This document shows, one piece after another, positions 37,806-45,510 of a DNA stretch of 64,000 nt; the stretch's first letter is position 1; every line of letters begins with the position of its first letter. The translations under genes and the position numbers were made by a program. The notes under the pieces were generated by a model. That model saw only the letters and a list, made by a program, of their open reading frames with translations. It had not been told where the DNA came from and did no database searches. Location: assembly GCA_019636235.1 (NCBI GenBank), contig JAHBXW010000001.1, positions 310,001 through 374,000 on the forward strand, read 5' to 3'. The DNA comes from Planctomyces sp. Its GTDB lineage: Bacteria; Planctomycetota; Planctomycetia; Planctomycetales; Planctomycetaceae.

Positions 37806-38873
37806 TCACCCGGCCGCTTCGATCCGCGATTCGACGGCTGCTGTTCGCCCTTCCCGCGCGGACGCCAGCGAACGCAGCATGATCTCGGTGACGTGGCGGG
37901 CGAAGCGGGCGTTGGCGATCGGCGGCTGGACGCCATCCCGAATGCACCGCACCCAGTGCTGATGCGAGTTCTCGTCCGGCCAGTCGCGCGTGGCGATCGT
38001 TTCTTTGAGGAGCGGCGCGTCTTCGTCGACAAGCGAACTGGGCCGGTACAGTTCGAGGTCCCCCGTCAGCGGCGGATTGACGAGTTTGCCGGTCGTCCCG
38101 TGGATCGAGAAGCCGTAGGTGCGGGCTCCGTCGCACCAGCCGGTTTCCGCGGTTCCGATCGCGCCGTTCGCGAACCGCATCAGAATCGCCGCCGTATCCT
38201 CCAGCGTCGTGGGCTTCGCGACTGTCGTGCAGCAGCAGGCGACGTCGACGACGGAACCGAGAACCGCGCACAGGTGCGCGATCGAATACACGCCCATGTC
38301 GAACAGGGCGCCGACATCGGCCTGTGCGGCGTCGAAGAACCACAGCGCGTCGTCGGGAGTCTCGCCGAGGATGTTCTGGATCGTCGCGTAGTAGACCTCG
38401 GGGCCGCCATGGCTGAATCGCGCGTGCGCCGAAGCGACGCGCCCCAGGTCGCCGCGCTCCACCCGGGCGCGGGCCTCCAGCACGTGCGGCCGGGCGACGA
38501 ACGGCAGCGCCAGCACAGTGCGATTGGTGTTCTCCACGGCCCGCACGAACGCGGCCGCCTCATCCAGCGACGTGCTCAGCGGCTTCTGGATATGCACATG
38601 TTTGCCGGCCTCGAGCGCCGCAATGCCGTATCGCACATGCAGCGGATGCGGCAGGGCGATGATGACGCCGTCAATGTCCGGATCGGAGATCACCTCATCG
38701 TAGGCATGCGTCCAGCGGGGGACGTTGAACTTGCGGCACAGCGTTTCGAGCCGGCTGGCCTTGCGGCCGGCCAGGACGACGACTTCAGCGTCCGGAACCG
38801 TGGCCATCTCCGGCAGGTGCAGTTTTGCCGCAATGCCTCCGGCGCCCAGCACGCCGATCCGCAACGTCTTCAT
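37806..38873 (-). CDS. Gfo/Idh/MocA family oxidoreductase
   Basis: The product is 355 residues from ATG 38873, with AGGAG about nine bases upstream. It starts KTLRIGVLGAGGIAAKLHLP, a Rossmann fold NAD(P) site, followed by GVIIALPHPLHVRYGIAAL and GKHVHIQKPLSTSL with the catalytic Lys in the EKP-type motif (here QKP). The C-terminal domain has DMGVYSIAHLCAVLG with the conserved Asp/His region. The Glu-to-Gln change in EKP is a minor variant. The protein is cytoplasmic and the sugar-like substrate is unknown. It is only distantly similar to the family member next to murB. It diverges from the LuxR-type gene across 301 bases. Confidence 0.93.
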   Translation of the reverse strand: MKTLRIGVLGAGGIAAKLHLPEMATVPDAEVVVLAGRKASRLETLCRKFNVPRWTHAYDEVISDPDIDGVIIALPHPLHVRYGIAALEAGKHVHIQKPLSTSLDEAAAFVRAVENTNRTVLALPFVARPHVLEARARVERGDLGRVASAHARFSHGGPEVYYATIQNILGETPDDALWFFDAAQADVGALFDMGVYSIAHLCAVLGSVVDVACCCTTVAKPTTLEDTAAILMRFANGAIGTAETGWCDGARTYGFSIHGTTGKLVNPPLTGDLELYRPSSLVDEDAPLLKETIATRDWPDENSHQHWVRCIRDGVQPPIANARFARHVTEIMLRSLASAREGRTAAVESRIEAAG

Positions 38874-39174
38874 CGGGAACGCTCCTGCTAAGGGAAGGAA
38901 TGAGTGCTAGGGTACCGGCGGCCGGCCCGGTTCGCGTCCCCGGGCCTGAAGCCCGCGCGTCGCGCTCCGCCAGGGGCGATCCGGAACGACGGATCTCGCG
39001 ATTCCGGTCTGCAAGCGTCATTCAGGCTGCCAACAAGCTGACAGACCGCAGGACGATCTGCCGACTGTCAGCAGGGCCTCAGTTGGGCCGAGCCCGACGA
39101 CGGTGGAGCCCGAAGGGGGTGGAGCCGCGGTCAGCCAATTCGACGATGCCGTCCAGCTGGAGAGGGCCGATCCC
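38874..39174. promoter_or_regulatory. Divergent intergenic region with a large dyad
   Basis: This 301-base space lies between two divergent genes and holds no open frame of interest. GCTGACAG (39037-39044) and CTGTCAGC (39065-39072) form a perfect 8-bp inverted repeat enclosing GCAG/CTGC (39048-39061), so the element could fold as a 36-base two-part stem-loop or act as an operator about 100 bases before the LuxR-type start. A second dyad is GATCCG (38978-38983) with CGGATC (38990-38995). No clear -10/-35 pair was found. Confidence 0.45.
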
Positions 39175-39873
39175 ATGATCCCATGCGGGCGACGAATGAA
39201 CGCGCAGTTTGATGCTGCGGCGTCGGTCGTGCAGGCGCTGTTCCTTGATTCGGATCGGCTCCTCGGCGAATTGCTGGCGAGTCCGTCCGGCGGTTGCGTG
39301 CGGGTTCGCTTTCTGCCGGCGGACAGCAACCCGCTGGAGACGCTGTCGCGTTTGACGGCGCTGCAGCCGGATGTCGTCGCCGCGGGCGAGGACGTGTTCG
39401 AATCGGAGTTTCGAGCGCTGTTCCAGCTGCTGCCGGTGCGGCTGGGGCGAATGCAAATCGCGGTCTTCGCGGATCGACTGAGCGATTCGCAGCTTGTCCT
39501 GGCGATCCAGCTCGGCGCCTCGGGCCTGTTGTCGCGGAAGGCGTCCCTGAGCGAATTGCGGCGGCAGTTGGAACGCATCGCGGGGGGCGATTTCATCGTC
39601 GCCGCGCCGATCGCCGATCGTGTCGAACGGCGTCCCGGCGAGGCTCGGCCGCATGTGCCTCGCGCTGCAGGGCTGGCCCAGCTCAGCGACCGTCAACTGG
39701 AACTGCTGGTCGAACTGCTGTCCGGCGAGAGCATTCGGGAGCTGTCGTCCCGACTGGGGATGACGGAGAAGTCGCTGGAGAGTCACCGCACGCGGATCAT
39801 GGCGAAGCTGGGGTTTTCGAACCGCGTGCAGTTGTGTCGCTGGGCGATCCGCGAGGGGCTGTTGCGCCCGTGA
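39175..39873 (+). CDS. LuxR/NarL-type regulator with degenerate receiver domain
   Basis: The product is 232 residues from ATG 39175, chosen because GGAGAGGG (39159-39166) sits eight bases upstream. Residues about 15-140 fold like a response-regulator receiver (ALFLDSDRLLGELL, then a final LGASGLLSRKASLSEL resembling the Lys region). At the usual phosphorylation site, however, the strand reads PDVVAAGEDVF, with no Asp in the right place, so phosphorylation is doubtful. Residues about 165-230 are a GerE helix-turn-helix: LSDRQLELLVELLSGESIRE and SLESHRTRIMAKLGF. It probably binds DNA as a dimer. No histidine kinase lies nearby. Confidence 0.88.
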   Translation: MIPCGRRMNAQFDAAASVVQALFLDSDRLLGELLASPSGGCVRVRFLPADSNPLETLSRLTALQPDVVAAGEDVFESEFRALFQLLPVRLGRMQIAVFADRLSDSQLVLAIQLGASGLLSRKASLSELRRQLERIAGGDFIVAAPIADRVERRPGEARPHVPRAAGLAQLSDRQLELLVELLSGESIRELSSRLGMTEKSLESHRTRIMAKLGFSNRVQLCRWAIREGLLRP

Positions 39874-39943
39874 AGCGCCGGCCGCCGCTTGCCTGCGGAG
39901 CGTGGAGCGCTCGCCGGCCGCAGCGACGAGAGATGCGCTGCGT

Positions 39944-41071
39944 TCACTGCGCCATCGAGCGTGATCCATTTCGGGACCCCGTGATCGGCACTCCACGAGG
40001 CAGCGGCCGGACGGCGATCTCGAAGCCGTTCTCGTGGGCAGCCCGCTGCAACAGCCGGTGCAGTTCAAAGCTGTCCGGATACACCCAGAATGTCAGGGAC
40101 GTGCTGTCGCTGGCGCCTTCGAGCGCGCGGGCGAACCGCGACCCGGGACGCAGCGCTTCCCTGGCCGTCTCTTCGACGAGGCCCGGCGTCGGCTGCAGCG
40201 TCCATTGCGAGACGCCGAACCGCACGACGCCCCGGCCGTACTTCAGTTCTTCGACGAGGCTGGCCCCCTGGCGCTCGACGAGATAGTCCATCTTGTATCC
40301 ATCAAAGGGGCCGACCGTCCCCTCGAACCTTTCCAGCTTCATGATGGCGTCGCGGTGCCGCTGCAGGTTCTCCTGCAATCGCAACGCCAGCACTTCCACC
40401 GGCACCAGCGACACCCGGTTGCCCGACAACCGGAAATGCAGCTCGCTGCCCTCGACGAGTCGGGCCACGGGCGACATGTGGTGTTCCAGCTCCTCGATTC
40501 GGGGCGGAGTGCTTTCCATGCTGGACAACTGCTCCTGCAGAACGTCCACCTGACGGGCCGTCTGAGCGGACTCGCGCTGCAGCCGCAGCAGGATCTGTTC
40601 GGCGGCGTCCGCATCGGCGGCGACGGACTGCAGTTCGTCCGCGAGTCCCGCAACAGTCGAGTTCAGAGCCGCCGCCGCGGGCCGCCGCGCTTCAATGTCG
40701 CGGCCGATGGAGTCCGAGGCCGCCACCAGTTTCTCGCGCAGCCTCCGGAGATCGTCCGCTTCGGTGATCAGGTCCACGGGCTGCCGGGCGGGCGGCAGCG
40801 GCTGTGGCCGGGGCGGATGCGGCGTGCGTCGGCGCGGCGCAGGCGGGGGCGGATCGTCGGCCAGTTCCGGGAGGATCGGCGGATCGATGAATGCGGGTTC
40901 CGGATCGGGTTCGGAGATCGCCAGGAGGGGCAGCGCCTGCGGCGCCGGCGCGCGGCTGACCCGCAGTCCCACGATGACGATCAGAATCACCAGGATGCCG
41001 ACGACGTTCGCAATGACGTCCAGAAACGAGTCGGAACCGAATCCCGCATCCTGCTGATGTCGGCGAGCCAT
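39944..41071 (-). CDS. TolR/ExbD/MotB-like single-TM protein (module gene 3)
   Basis: The product is 375 residues. After GFGSDSFLDVIANVVG a hydrophobic helix runs to about residue 40 (ILVILIVIVGLRV); the Asp in SFLDVIAN just before it is where TolR, ExbD and MotB have their proton-carrying acidic residue. A proline-rich linker (about 45-90) leads to a coiled-coil-like stretch (LREKLVAASDSIGRDIEARR, TAEQ-type heptads to about 190) and a C-terminal mixed domain (SELHFRLSGNRVSLVPVEVL and WTLQPTPGLVEETAREALRP). It begins three bases after the stop of the neighbouring larger TolR-like gene. The pair plus the TolQ-like protein probably forms a proton-driven membrane machine; I do not know a named system with this composition. 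Confidence 0.8.
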   Translation of the reverse strand: MARRHQQDAGFGSDSFLDVIANVVGILVILIVIVGLRVSRAPAPQALPLLAISEPDPEPAFIDPPILPELADDPPPPAPRRRTPHPPRPQPLPPARQPVDLITEADDLRRLREKLVAASDSIGRDIEARRPAAAALNSTVAGLADELQSVAADADAAEQILLRLQRESAQTARQVDVLQEQLSSMESTPPRIEELEHHMSPVARLVEGSELHFRLSGNRVSLVPVEVLALRLQENLQRHRDAIMKLERFEGTVGPFDGYKMDYLVERQGASLVEELKYGRGVVRFGVSQWTLQPTPGLVEETAREALRPGSRFARALEGASDSTSLTFWVYPDSFELHRLLQRAAHENGFEIAVRPLPRGVPITGSRNGSRSMAQ

Positions 41072-41074
41072 GCG

Positions 41075-43129
41075 TCACTCCAGGGTCTGGTCCATGGTCA
41101 CGCGGAGGCCCCATAGTTCCGCCATTCCCTTCAGCCGCGACACGTGCACGTTGCCGCCGGGCCGGACGCGCAGATTGACCTTTGGCAGCCAGTAGAAGTT
41201 CCCCGCCGGCTTGCCCCAGCTGCGGACCTCGGCTTCGACGAGCATCGCGAAGGCCTCCTGAACCTCATCCTGATCGGCGTCCGCCGACAGTGCGATTTCG
41301 TCATCGCCGACGACGACCCGGTCGCCATGCACGTCCATCGACACGACGCGCTCGAAGCCAATCCGCGCCCCGGGATTCGACGTTCCCCAGCGGCGGGGGG
41401 CCGTCGATTCGGTTCCTGGCAAGGATCGTCGCCGAACGGGGGGCTCGTCGAAGTCAGGAGGCTGGAGAGGCCCGCGCGTTCGCTGACGATTCGCCTGCGC
41501 TTCGGTGGCCGCCTGGGGGCCGAATGTTCGGCGCTGCTGTGGCGGCTGCTGATTGGATTCTCGGCTCTCGGTTCCCTGCGGTGCGGAGGGAGACCGGCGA
41601 ATCTTCAGTGAGGGTTCCCGGCTGACGCGGTCGGAATCGTCGCCGGGGGAAACGTCGACCGCCTGCGACTCCTGGTCGCCGGGGCTGGCGGGGTCGAGCC
41701 GCGCGATGCCGCTGGGAACGCCCGACAGTCGCGATGGCGGCGCAGGTTCGCCGGCGGCTGCGGCGCCTCCCGATTGCGGAGTTTCTGCTTGCGGAGCGTT
41801 CTTCAGTGGTGCGCCGGATTGCGGTCCGAAGTCCTGCGCCGCTGGCGGCTGCCGCCCCGGGCCGAAGCCGCCCGTTCCGCCACGGGGGAGGTCCGGGGAG
41901 CGGCTCGCGCCGCGGTCCTTGGCATCGGCGAAGTGACCGCGGAGGGCTCGGTCGCCGGTGGGCTGATCGCGAAGCTCTTCCACTTCGGGCAAGTGAAACT
42001 CGCCGTCCGGACCGCCGAACTGGAGTTCCCGCGGAATGCCCGTGCTGGTTTTCGGCGTCACGCGGCCCCGATCCGCGAGACAGCGTGCGATGGCCGCCTC
42101 AAGCGCCGCCACCTGTTGCGGATCGGGCTGCGGCCAGACGAACTGAAGGTCGTCCGGAACGAGTTCCACTCCCGATGCGAGCGGGGAATCGCCAAGCAGG
42201 GCGCGGGCGATGTAGTAGGCCTCCGTGCCGCGGGGCCGCACAACGAACAGGATGTATGGCCGCGCCGACTCCTGGACTGCGGCGTTGCTCGACGCCTGCT
42301 GCAGCGCGGCGAGCGCAGCGGTCCCCGCCCGCAGTGGATTGTGAGCGGGCGGAAAACCGGTCAGATGCGCGGGAGTCAGCGAAACGTTCTGCCCGGCGAA
42401 CCGGATCCGGTCTTCGAGGCACTCCAGGACGATCGGATCGAGCCGCGTGCCGGAATTGCCCCGATGCGCAACCAGCGAATACCGTTGCGGGGCGTTCGCC
42501 TGGGCGTCGCGCAGCGATTCGAGCCGTTGTTCGAGTTCCTCGAGCGCCCGCGCGGTTCGCGCGCGTTCGTCGCGAAGGCTGCGATGGGAGCGTTCCAGTT
42601 CCTGTCGCCGTGCGGACTGGCGATCACGATCGCGCTGCAGCTGCTGCTCCTGCCGGGTCAGGGCCGCGGCGCGGCCTTCGAGCGTTTCGAGCTGTTGCCG
42701 GCGCTCGGCGATTGCGGCCTGCAGGCCGTCCACCTCCTGACGCATCGCGTCGACCTGCGTCTGCCAGGTTCGACGCAGTTCCGCCTCCTCGCGCGCAATG
42801 TCTTCGGCGGTTGGCCCGGGAGGTTCATGGAAATCCGGCAATATCGGATCCAGATCGTCCGGATCTTCGATGGGGGCGACGACCGGGGCCGGCTGGGGAG
42901 CCGCGGGAATGGGCAGGGGACGCGGCTGCGTCGTTGGCGGAGCGGGAATGATCGGCGCCGGCGGCAGCGCGGCCATCTGGGACTGCTGCCACTGCTCCAC
43001 AGTGCGTTCCCGGATCTGCCGGGCGGTGACGACAAGCAACAGGATCAGCGCCCCCATCGTGCACATCAGCACGGCGAGGAAGGGGAACAGCGCAACCGGC
43101 GGTCCGGCCGATGCCCGTTTGTGTGCCAC
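41075..43129 (-). CDS. Large TolR/MotB-like single-TM protein (module gene 2)
   Basis: The product is 684 residues from a GTG at 43129 with GAGGA just upstream. One N-terminal helix (PFLAVLMCTMGALILLLVV, about 15-35) is followed by a proline-rich linker and a long coiled coil (about 110-215, for example EVDGLQAAIAERRQQLETLE). A globular part (ARPYILFVVRPRGTEAYYIA) resembles the C-terminal domain of its smaller neighbour. A low-complexity Gly/Pro/Gln/Arg-rich region (about 400-590) comes next, then a final folded domain (RVVSMDVHGDRVVVGDDEIA, NVHVSRLKGMAELWGLRV). Unlike TolR, there is no clear acidic residue in the helix. It lies between the TolQ-like gene (46 bases) and the smaller TolR-like gene (3 bases). 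Confidence 0.78.
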   Translation of the reverse strand: MAHKRASAGPPVALFPFLAVLMCTMGALILLLVVTARQIRERTVEQWQQSQMAALPPAPIIPAPPTTQPRPLPIPAAPQPAPVVAPIEDPDDLDPILPDFHEPPGPTAEDIAREEAELRRTWQTQVDAMRQEVDGLQAAIAERRQQLETLEGRAAALTRQEQQLQRDRDRQSARRQELERSHRSLRDERARTARALEELEQRLESLRDAQANAPQRYSLVAHRGNSGTRLDPIVLECLEDRIRFAGQNVSLTPAHLTGFPPAHNPLRAGTAALAALQQASSNAAVQESARPYILFVVRPRGTEAYYIARALLGDSPLASGVELVPDDLQFVWPQPDPQQVAALEAAIARCLADRGRVTPKTSTGIPRELQFGGPDGEFHLPEVEELRDQPTGDRALRGHFADAKDRGASRSPDLPRGGTGGFGPGRQPPAAQDFGPQSGAPLKNAPQAETPQSGGAAAAGEPAPPSRLSGVPSGIARLDPASPGDQESQAVDVSPGDDSDRVSREPSLKIRRSPSAPQGTESRESNQQPPQQRRTFGPQAATEAQANRQRTRGPLQPPDFDEPPVRRRSLPGTESTAPRRWGTSNPGARIGFERVVSMDVHGDRVVVGDDEIALSADADQDEVQEAFAMLVEAEVRSWGKPAGNFYWLPKVNLRVRPGGNVHVSRLKGMAELWGLRVTMDQTLE

Positions 43130-43175
43130 GTCGTCCTCGTCCCGGAATCGTTCAAACAGCCCGTGCGACGGCGAC

Positions 43176-44630
43176 TCAGGCGGCCCTGGCCGCGTGCCGC
43201 GCCGTCAGCAGGTGGACGGCCGCGTTCAGGCTGTGAAGCGTCTGCTCGAACGCCTCGGCGGCGCGAACGGCCTCGAGGTTCGCCGTCAGCCGCTGCTGCA
43301 CGCCGACGAGCTGCTCCTCCTGTTCGACGACACGCCCCAGCAGCCGGGTCTGGTCCTGCAGGACCTGCATCTGCGCGCCGGCGGTCTCCACCAGCGTCCG
43401 CATCTCCGTCTGCCAGGCGGCCAGGCGCTCGGCGATGTCGCGCGACCACGCCTCCTGCGCCGTGTCCCGCGCCGACTGCTCCGCCCGCCAGCGCGCATCG
43501 AAGCTGGCCCAGAACGCCTGCGACTGGCTGCTGAGCAATTCTTCGTGCCGTTGCCGCGCCGCTTCCGACTGCGCAAGGCTGTCCGCGAGCTGCCGCGAAA
43601 CCTCCCGATAGGCGTCCACGAACTCGGTGCGCGCCGCGGCCAGCGAGTCGCGATGGTCGGCCCAGGTGTCGGCGGCGCCGTCCGTCAGCGACTGCGACAA
43701 CTGGTCGCGATGCGCCTCCAGTGTGTTCGCCCAGCGCTCTCGCAGCTGTTCGACGGATGTGTTCCAGGCCCGGGTCTGCTGATCGAGGAGGACTTCCGTC
43801 CGGTCGACGAGGGCCTGCGCGGCCAGCGACTGCGCCTCTTCGAGCGGGCTCGCGGGGCCGCCGGACGCCAGAGAGCGGGCGAGCACGCGGCTCATGGCGT
43901 CGACATCCGCCAGCACCCGGCCGCCGCCGGCCTTCACGCTCCACTGGCAGAAAACCAGGAACAGCGACTGCACAAGGGCCACCGCGGTGGTGTCGAACGC
44001 GACCGCCAGACCGCCCGTGACTTCGCCCAGCGAGCGATCCAGCTGCTCCGGGGTGATGTGCGCAATCGCGATCGTGATGCCCAGCACCGTGCCGAGGAAG
44101 CCGGTGATGGGGATCGCCCAGATGACGGTGTTCAACAGCGAGTAGGAGTCGTGGAAGCGATCCTCTTCTACACTCGCGAGTTCGGCGACGTTCTCGTCCA
44201 TCCGCTCGGCTGAACTTCCGGACGCAAGCAGCGCCAGGTCCCGCAGCCGCCGCCCCCAGGCCGTGGCCTGCAGGCCGCGCGACAGTCCGTGACAGCGGGC
44301 GAGCAGCGTGTCCCGAGCGAATGTGGACCGGTCCGCTCCGGTCGGCATCAGAGACGACAACGGCAGCCCGGCGAGCGCTTTGCGGTCGCGGCGCAGCCGC
44401 CAGCCCTTGCCCGCCAGGTCGCACAGAGCCAGAAAGAACAGCCCCGCCTGCAGATACGAGACGGGATGCCCGCAGAAGTATCGCTCCGCCTGTTCCCGTC
44501 CCGCAGGCAGATGGGGGAGGGCCGAATAGAATCCGACGGTGAGCGCTACGCTCCACAGCCAGGGGGTGCTCCACAGCGACGACCACGCGAATCCCGACGG
44601 CGGATCCGAATGCTGAGTCGAATGCGCCAT
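43176..44630 (-). CDS. MotA/TolQ/ExbB-like proton-channel protein with coiled-coil tail
   Basis: The product is 484 residues from ATG 44630, which has AGGGAA upstream; an ATG at 44699 is the alternative. Hydrophobic helices are at about residues 20-37, 58-75, 160-180 (WAIPITGFLGTVLGITIAI, the TolQ-type GFLGTVLG motif) and 195-220 (GGLAVAFDTTAVALVQSLFL). The C-terminal 250 residues are mostly alpha-helical and charged, with runs such as SRQLADSLAQSEAARQRHEE, so a long cytoplasmic coiled coil is likely. The same outline is seen in ZorA of Zorya defence systems, but no ZorC or ZorD is present here. It is the first gene of the module. Divergent from a small membrane protein. Confidence 0.85.
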   Translation of the reverse strand: MAHSTQHSDPPSGFAWSSLWSTPWLWSVALTVGFYSALPHLPAGREQAERYFCGHPVSYLQAGLFFLALCDLAGKGWRLRRDRKALAGLPLSSLMPTGADRSTFARDTLLARCHGLSRGLQATAWGRRLRDLALLASGSSAERMDENVAELASVEEDRFHDSYSLLNTVIWAIPITGFLGTVLGITIAIAHITPEQLDRSLGEVTGGLAVAFDTTAVALVQSLFLVFCQWSVKAGGGRVLADVDAMSRVLARSLASGGPASPLEEAQSLAAQALVDRTEVLLDQQTRAWNTSVEQLRERWANTLEAHRDQLSQSLTDGAADTWADHRDSLAAARTEFVDAYREVSRQLADSLAQSEAARQRHEELLSSQSQAFWASFDARWRAEQSARDTAQEAWSRDIAERLAAWQTEMRTLVETAGAQMQVLQDQTRLLGRVVEQEEQLVGVQQRLTANLEAVRAAEAFEQTLHSLNAAVHLLTARHAARAA

Positions 44631-44884
44631 CGCCTGTTCCCTTTGGATCGGTTCGACCGTGCCGGCTGTATCGTCCGTGCCGTTTGGATCAACTGTCATA
44701 GCCCGTGCTATCGGCACAATTCTTGAGGATGGAACAGTCATCCTGCCGATGGAGCGATAGGAGCCCGGCGCCGCTTTCAGGACGTAGGCGGCAGGGCCGG
44801 ACCGGCGCCGACGGGAATGCCGACGCCCCATCCAGTTGCGTCGAGCGTCGCGCATCGCCCGACGCCTGTGGACATCGAACGGCC

Positions 44885-45178
44885 ATGGACGGCATTTCTC
44901 ACGATTCAACCGGCGAAAACCGCCGAAATCCGGCGGACGCCGGCCTGGCCCGAGCCGCCGCGTGGCTGCTCGTCAGCATCGCCCTGTTGAGTCTGCTGCT
45001 GCTGGTCAGCACGTTCCTGTGGCAGGTGCTGGGCGCCTGCGGCGACCTGCTGGGCGAATCGACGTTATTGGCCACGGCCGTGGTGATTGCCGGCGTGTGG
45101 GTGGCGCACTGGTGCGGGCTGATCCTGTTGAACTCGCTGAGTCTCGCACGGGCCAACTCGCGCGACGCGGCGCGGTGA
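44885..45178 (+). CDS. Small two-TM hypothetical membrane protein
   Basis: The product is 97 residues from ATG 44885 (MDGISHDSTGENRRNPADAG). Two hydrophobic helices, about 30-55 (LLVSIALLSLLLLVSTFLW) and 65-90 (LLATAVVIAGVWVAHWCGLI), cover most of the chain, with a short basic C-terminus. It diverges from the TolQ-like gene, with 254 bases between starts, and could be a small accessory membrane protein of that module, although nothing beyond location supports it. A frame is also open on the other strand here but encodes no membrane or domain pattern. No family recognised. Confidence 0.55.
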   Translation: MDGISHDSTGENRRNPADAGLARAAAWLLVSIALLSLLLLVSTFLWQVLGACGDLLGESTLLATAVVIAGVWVAHWCGLILLNSLSLARANSRDAAR

Positions 45179-45510
45179 CGTCTTCGAAAGTTCTTTCCGC
45201 CGGCTGGGAATGGCGCTGCGTGTCGGACTGTCCAACCTAGCCCTCCCGGCACGCGCTGCTAAAATTGCGGGTTTGGGAAAGCCTTCGCGACTCCTCCGCC
45301 ATTGGAGGCCTGCGGCCCGGCCGCAGGATGCGCGCATCGAATTCCAGAGGTCCTGTCGGACCGGGTTCCGCGCCCCGCGACGGTTGATGAATTCCAGTGA
45401 TTTCCGGGGCCCGGGACCCCGGAGCCGTCCTGAAGTCGATCACGGCGCCGGCGTTCCAGCCTGTCGCCGCCGCAGTCGCCCGCCACGGATGTTGTCCGGG
45501 AGAATTTCGA
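45179..45510 (+). promoter_or_regulatory. aceE upstream region with direct repeats and hairpins
   Basis: The 332 bases hold no gene. GAATTCCAG occurs twice in the same orientation (45339-45347 and 45389-45397, 50 bases apart), a spacing that could suit a repressor binding two sites. Stems are CTGCGG/CCGCAG (45310-45326) and TCCGGGG/CCCCGGA (45403-45423). TAAAAT at 45260-45265 is a possible -10 with no good -35. A ribosome site GGGAGAA precedes the aceE ATG. Confidence 0.4.

Noticed and set aside
43176-44630. ZorA of a Zorya defence system
   Set aside because: The MotA-like core and coiled-coil tail fit, but ZorC and ZorD are absent and the partner proteins differ from ZorB.
44899-45252. Minus-strand 117-codon gene opposite the small membrane protein
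   Set aside because: The plus-strand frame encodes two clean hydrophobic helices, whereas the minus-strand one has none.
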